Assembly: GCF_023277745.1 (NCBI RefSeq)
Contig: NZ_CP086322.1
Span: 6,820,001-6,884,000 of the forward strand
Source of the DNA: Streptomyces halobius
Lineage (GTDB): Bacteria > Actinomycetota > Actinomycetes > Streptomycetales > Streptomycetaceae
DNA: 64,000 bases
Direction: 5' to 3'
Part shown: piece after piece, positions 60,655 to 64,000 of the stretch
Numbering within the stretch: the first letter of the stretch is position 1
How the letters are laid out: every line of letters starts with the position of its first letter
The notes under the pieces: model-generated
Database searches by the model: none
The model's input: the letters and a program-made list of their open reading frames with translations, nothing else
Told to the model about the DNA's origin: nothing
Translations under genes and position numbers: made by a program

Positions 60655-61734
60655 TCACACCGCCCGGTACGTCGCCGGGTCGGAGCCCGGTACCAGCTCG
60701 GCGTGGCCCAGCTTCACCAGGCGGCGGAGATGAGCCTCGGCCTCCGAGACGGCGATGTTCCGGGACCCGTAGGGGATCTGTTCCCAGGGGCGGTTCCACT
60801 CCATGGAGACGGCGAGCTGCCATGGGGTGAGCGGAACGCGGAGCAGCGCCCTCAGCCCGGCGAGCCGCTCTTCGTGGTGCGCGATGAGCTCCCGTACGCG
60901 TCCCTCCGCACCGGTGAACGCGTGCTGATGGGCGGGCAGCACCTCAGCGGGCGCGATCCTTCCGACCCGCTCCAGGGAGTCGAGGTAATCGCCCAGGGGG
61001 TCGGTGACCTCTCCCACGCTCTCCGGGTCCTCGTACAGCCCGATGTGCGGGGTGATCCCGGGCAGCAGATGATCACCGGAGAAGAGCCGGCCGAAGCCGG
61101 GGCGCCTGCTCCCGTCGCCGTGGGCGTCCTTCCCCGGATGCTCCTCCTCCAGATGCAGGCACACATGCCCCGGCGTGTGCCCCGGCGTCCAGATGGCGCG
61201 CAGCCGCCGCCCCGGCAGGTCGAGCAGCTCGCCGGGCGCGATCTCCCGGTCCGGCAGCGCGGCCCGCAGTCCGGGCAGCGACCGGCCGCCCCCTTTGGCG
61301 CGGGCCTCTCGCAGTGGCGCCAGGTGGTCGTCCGGAGCTCCGGACGTCGCCAGCCTGGCGATCAGGAAGTCCAGCCACTGCCGAGGTTCCGCCTCGCGGG
61401 TGCGGCGGACCACGTCCGTGTCGGCGGCGTGCATCGCGATCCAGGCGCCGGACGCCTCCCGGACCTTGGCCGAGAGGCCGTGATGGTCCGGGTGGTGGTG
61501 GGTGATCAGTACACCGTGCAGGTCGGTGAGGGTGAAGCCGCACGCGCCGACGCCCGCGACGAGGGTGTCCCAGGCGTCCGGATCGTCCCAGCCGGTGTCG
61601 ATGAGCACCGGCCCGCGGTCGGTCTCCACGAGGTGGACGAGGGTGTGCCCGAGGGGGTTGTCCGGGATCGGGACGGCGATGCTCCACACTCCGCCCCTGT
61701 GGTCGATCACCTGTGGTGCCCCGGCCTCCGACAT
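60655..61734 (-). CDS. MBL-fold metallo-hydrolase
   Basis: The 359-residue protein has the metallo-beta-lactamase motif VLITHHHPDHHGLSAKV (H-x-H-x-D-H), VLIDTGWDDPDAW, the third ligand in WTPGHTPGHVCLHL, RLFSGDHLLPGITPH and EVLPAHQHAF. A C-terminal helical/winged part (LAVSMEWNRPWEQIPYGSRNIAVSEAEAHLRRLVKLGHA) follows, as in LACTB2-like hydrolases. GAGAGGGG precedes ATG 61,734. It ends just upstream of the riboswitch but is not under its control; it is divergent from the aldehyde dehydrogenase with a KstR-like site between. Confidence 0.88.
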   Translation of the reverse strand: MSEAGAPQVIDHRGGVWSIAVPIPDNPLGHTLVHLVETDRGPVLIDTGWDDPDAWDTLVAGVGACGFTLTDLHGVLITHHHPDHHGLSAKVREASGAWIAMHAADTDVVRRTREAEPRQWLDFLIARLATSGAPDDHLAPLREARAKGGGRSLPGLRAALPDREIAPGELLDLPGRRLRAIWTPGHTPGHVCLHLEEEHPGKDAHGDGSRRPGFGRLFSGDHLLPGITPHIGLYEDPESVGEVTDPLGDYLDSLERVGRIAPAEVLPAHQHAFTGAEGRVRELIAHHEERLAGLRALLRVPLTPWQLAVSMEWNRPWEQIPYGSRNIAVSEAEAHLRRLVKLGHAELVPGSDPATYRAV

Positions 61735-61775
61735 CCCGTCCCCTCTCGACGCGGCATCCGTCAGCCCACTATAAC

Positions 61776-61789
61776 GAGAACGTGTTTCA
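61776..61789. promoter_or_regulatory. KstR-like operator between MBL hydrolase and aldehyde dehydrogenase genes
   Basis: The 14-mer with core AACGTGTT matches 11 of 14 positions of the KstR-type palindrome TAGAACGTGTTCTA. It is 42 bases before the MBL-hydrolase ATG and about 245 before the aldehyde dehydrogenase ATG. Confidence 0.55.
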
Positions 61790-62033
61790 ATCCGGCCTGA
61801 GGAGACCCCATGGGGAGGGGGTGGCGTTCGGCCGCACCGTGGACTCCTCCGTCTGGAACTGGTATCAGTCCCTGTGGGTCGTAATCCTGACGTGGCGTCA
61901 GGAGGAGGGGGCGTCATCCGGCCCCATCGCCCACCAGATCCATGCCCCCAACTCCCACCCCCATCGCCCCACCACCCCACCCACCCATCACCCCGAACCC
62001 CACCAACCGTCGGACCGTCGGGAGGCGGCAGCC

Positions 62034-63491
62034 ATGAGCGACCTCGACCTCGTCGAGCACGAGAAGCTCTACATAGGCGGTGAGTTGGTCGACCCGGCCG
62101 GCAGCGACACGATCGAGGTCGTCTCACCTCACACCGAGCAGGTCATCGGCCGTGTCCCGCACGCCTCGCGGGCCGACGTCGACCGTGCGGTGGCCGCCGC
62201 CCGTACGTCCTTCGACTCCGGGGTCTGGGCGAACGCCCCGTTGGCGGACCGGATCACGGTGGTGACCCGTATCAAGGACGCCTTCGCGGCACGCGGCGAG
62301 GAGATCGCCAAGGTGATCAGCTCCGAGAACGGCACCCCGTACACGGCCGGCGTGATGGTGCAGTCGCTGGCCGCGACGCTGGTGTGGGACGCCGCGCTCA
62401 CCGTCGCCCGCGATGCCGCCTTTGAAGAGCGGCGGACCGGAATCCTGGGGCCGCTGATGGTCCGGCGCGAACCGGTCGGAGTGGTCGCGGCCGTCGTGCC
62501 GTGGAACGTCCCGCAGTTCACCGCCGCCGCCAAACTCGCGCCGGCGCTGCTGGCCGGCTGTTCGGTGGTGCTGAAGGTATCGCCGGAGACCCCGCTGGAC
62601 GCGTATCTGCTCGCCGAGATCGCGACCGGGGCCGGGCTGCCGGAAGGGGTGCTGTCGATCCTGCCCGCGGACCGGGAGGTGAGTGAGTACCTGGTCGGCC
62701 ACCCGGGCGTGGACAAGGTGTCGTTCACCGGCTCGGTGGCGGCGGGCAAACGCGTCATGGAGGTCGCGGCCCGCCATCTCAGCCGCGTCACCCTCGAACT
62801 CGGCGGCAAGTCCGCGGCGGTGATCCTGCCGGACGCGGACCTGGACGCGGCGGTGGCCGGCATCGTCCCGTTCGCCTGGATGATCAACGGCCAGGCATGT
62901 GTGGCCCAGACGCGGATCCTCGCGCCGCGCGCCCGTTACGACGAGATCGCCGAACGGTTCGCCGCGGCCGCTGACACGCTCACCATGGGCGACCCGCTGG
63001 ATCCGGCCACCGAGCTGGGCCCGCTCGTCGCCCGACGTCAGCAGCAGCGGGCGCTCGACTACATCGCGCTGGGTCGGCGGGAAGGCGCCAAGGTGCTGGC
63101 CGGCGGCGGCAGGCCGAAGGGGCAGCCGACGGGCTGGTACGTCGAGCCGACCCTCTTCGGCGAGGTCGCCAACTCCATGCGGATCGCCCGCGAGGAGATC
63201 TTCGGCCCGGTCATCTGTCTGCTGCCGTACGACGACGAGGCGGAGGCGGTACGGATCGCCAACGACTCCGAGTACGGGCTCTCCGGTTCGGTGTGGACGG
63301 CCGACGTCGATCACGGCGTCGACATCGCACGGCGGGTGCGTACCGGTACGTACTCGGTGAACACCTTCAGCATCGACATGCTCGGCCCGTTCGGCGGCTA
63401 CAAGAACTCCGGGATCGGGCGGGAGTTCGGGCCCGAGGGCTTCGCCGAGTATCTGGAGCACAAGACGATCCATCTGCCGGCGGGTGCCTGA
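62034..63491 (+). CDS. Aldehyde dehydrogenase family protein
   Basis: The 485-residue protein has VVPWNVPQFTAAAKLAPALLAGCSVVLKVSPETP (cofactor-binding), VSFTGSVAAGKRVMEVAA (G-x-x-x-x-G), the general base Glu in TLELGGKSAAVIL, the nucleophile region INGQACVAQTRIL (Cys about residue 287), EEIFGPVICLLPYDD and NTFSIDMLGPFGGYKNSGIGREFG. GGGAGGCGG precedes ATG 62,034. It is coupled by TGATG to a ferredoxin gene. Oxidation of an aldehyde formed during sterol or lipid side-chain oxidation is plausible. Confidence 0.92.
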   Translation: MSDLDLVEHEKLYIGGELVDPAGSDTIEVVSPHTEQVIGRVPHASRADVDRAVAAARTSFDSGVWANAPLADRITVVTRIKDAFAARGEEIAKVISSENGTPYTAGVMVQSLAATLVWDAALTVARDAAFEERRTGILGPLMVRREPVGVVAAVVPWNVPQFTAAAKLAPALLAGCSVVLKVSPETPLDAYLLAEIATGAGLPEGVLSILPADREVSEYLVGHPGVDKVSFTGSVAAGKRVMEVAARHLSRVTLELGGKSAAVILPDADLDAAVAGIVPFAWMINGQACVAQTRILAPRARYDEIAERFAAAADTLTMGDPLDPATELGPLVARRQQQRALDYIALGRREGAKVLAGGGRPKGQPTGWYVEPTLFGEVANSMRIAREEIFGPVICLLPYDDEAEAVRIANDSEYGLSGSVWTADVDHGVDIARRVRTGTYSVNTFSIDMLGPFGGYKNSGIGREFGPEGFAEYLEHKTIHLPAGA

Positions 63492-63724
63492 TGGGGGACC
63501 GCTGGCGGGTGGCGGTGGACCGGAGCGTGTGCGTCGGGTCGGGGATGTGCGTCGGCGCGGCGCCGGACGGCTTCCGGCTCGACTCGGCACGGCGGTCGCA
63601 CCCCGTGGAGCCGGAGGCGGACGCGGCGGAGAGCACGCTGGCGGCGGCGGAGGGGTGTCCCGTGGAGGCGATCAGTATCACCGCCGTCGGCAGCGGTGAG
63701 GTGGTGTTCCCACCGGAGGAGTGA
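63491..63724 (+). CDS. 3Fe-4S-type ferredoxin
   Basis: The 77-residue protein has VDRSVCVGSGMCVGAAPDGFRL and, near the end, EGCPVEAISI: cysteines in C-x5-C...C-P spacing with the second ligand of a 4Fe cluster replaced, the pattern of P450-linked 3Fe-4S ferredoxins in Streptomyces and Mycobacterium. The ATG shares a base with the aldehyde dehydrogenase stop. A partner for the CYP125 at 49,741 is possible. Confidence 0.9.
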   Translation: MGDRWRVAVDRSVCVGSGMCVGAAPDGFRLDSARRSHPVEPEADAAESTLAAAEGCPVEAISITAVGSGEVVFPPEE

Positions 63725-63887
63725 GGGGCGGGGGCTGCGGTCCTCTCAGGGTTTTCCCCTAAGGGTTCGGTCGGCCCCCGGTTGACCAACTACCCGAGCT
63801 GGCGGGAGGGTTAACGTGCCCTGGCTCCCGGATTCCCTGCTCCGGGCCCCGCATCCGCCCCAGGCGCTCAGTCCCCCGACCCGGTGC

Positions 63888-64000
63888 TCAGTTCCCCGAC
63901 CCCGGTGCCGTCACCTCGATCAACCGGCACACCGTCTCGATGTCGATCTTCACCTGGGCGATCGAGGCCCGCCCCGACAGCCAGGTGATCAGTGCCGAGT
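63888..64000 (-). CDS. TetR-family regulator, 3' end only
   Basis: The frame entering from the right edge reads SALITWLSGRASIAQVKIDIETVCRLIEVTAPGSGN and stops at 63,888. This is the typical last segment of TetR/AcrR regulators with a W-L-x-G-x-A-x-x-x-x-V motif. The DNA-binding domain is outside the window. Its position beside the aldehyde dehydrogenase/ferredoxin pair makes it a candidate regulator of the KstR-like sites, which is inference. Confidence 0.65.
   Translation of the reverse strand, partial: SALITWLSGRASIAQVKIDIETVCRLIEVTAPGSGN

Overview
The window reads as high-G+C actinobacterial chromosome, almost certainly Streptomyces: strong third-position GC bias, GTG starts, ATGA/GTGA translational coupling, an Mce operon and Streptomyces-type protein families throughout. 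There are two parts: a stack of integrated mobile DNA at the 3' end of a tRNA-Val(UAC) gene (1-13,570), then ordinary chromosome (13,571-64,000).

Mobile part. Positions 1-8,955 are the integrase-proximal end of a phage-like element. A leftward operon carries an exonuclease, RecT, a YqaJ-type nuclease and small unknowns. A divergent repressor switch (about 4.2-5.1 kb) has repeated operator-like motifs. These are followed by an AraC-type regulator, a partly triplicated integrase N-terminal domain, a tyrosine integrase and an att site. Two identical 43-bp copies of the tRNA-Val 3' end (8,913-8,955 and 13,528-13,570) bracket a second, decayed 4.6-kb element. Its integrase is frameshifted in the catalytic HxxR box, and its xis and XRE-TPR genes are both cut at their 5' ends and fused head to head by a deletion. 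It also carries a DUF3105 gene.

Chromosomal part. At 13.9-26.2 kb an ECF sigma factor with a membrane and proline-rich tail precedes a complete Mce lipid importer (MceG ATPase, two YrbE permeases, MceA-F, two Mce-associated proteins). At 26.3-50 kb there are single genes and short operons: DoxX, VOC, MarR plus hydrolase, P-loop kinase, methyltransferase, DedA, Cu/Zn-SOD-like protein, FAD/NAD protein, PhoD-type phosphatase, secreted HNH nuclease, FetB-like and UPF0016 transporters, HAD phosphatase, an MFS-MarR fusion, GNAT, a monooxygenase and an MHS-type MFS. Several intergenic stretches here hold short degenerate tandem repeats. At 49.7-52.5 kb CYP125 and a FadA5-like steroid thiolase are divergent and share KstR-like operator sequences. 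A similar site lies before the aldehyde dehydrogenase and ferredoxin genes at 62 kb, next to the 3' end of a TetR-type regulator at the window edge. With the Mce importer, this suggests sterol uptake and side-chain oxidation.

The most interesting system is at 54.2-60.6 kb: a cobalamin riboswitch on the minus strand, followed by five overlapping genes. They encode a secreted, membrane-anchored alpha/alpha-toroid protein (prenyltransferase/transcobalamin-like repeats), a second membrane-anchored surface protein, and a complete ECF transporter (EcfT, fused double ATPase, S component). I read it as a vitamin B12 uptake system in which a split, transcobalamin-like surface receptor feeds an ECF importer.
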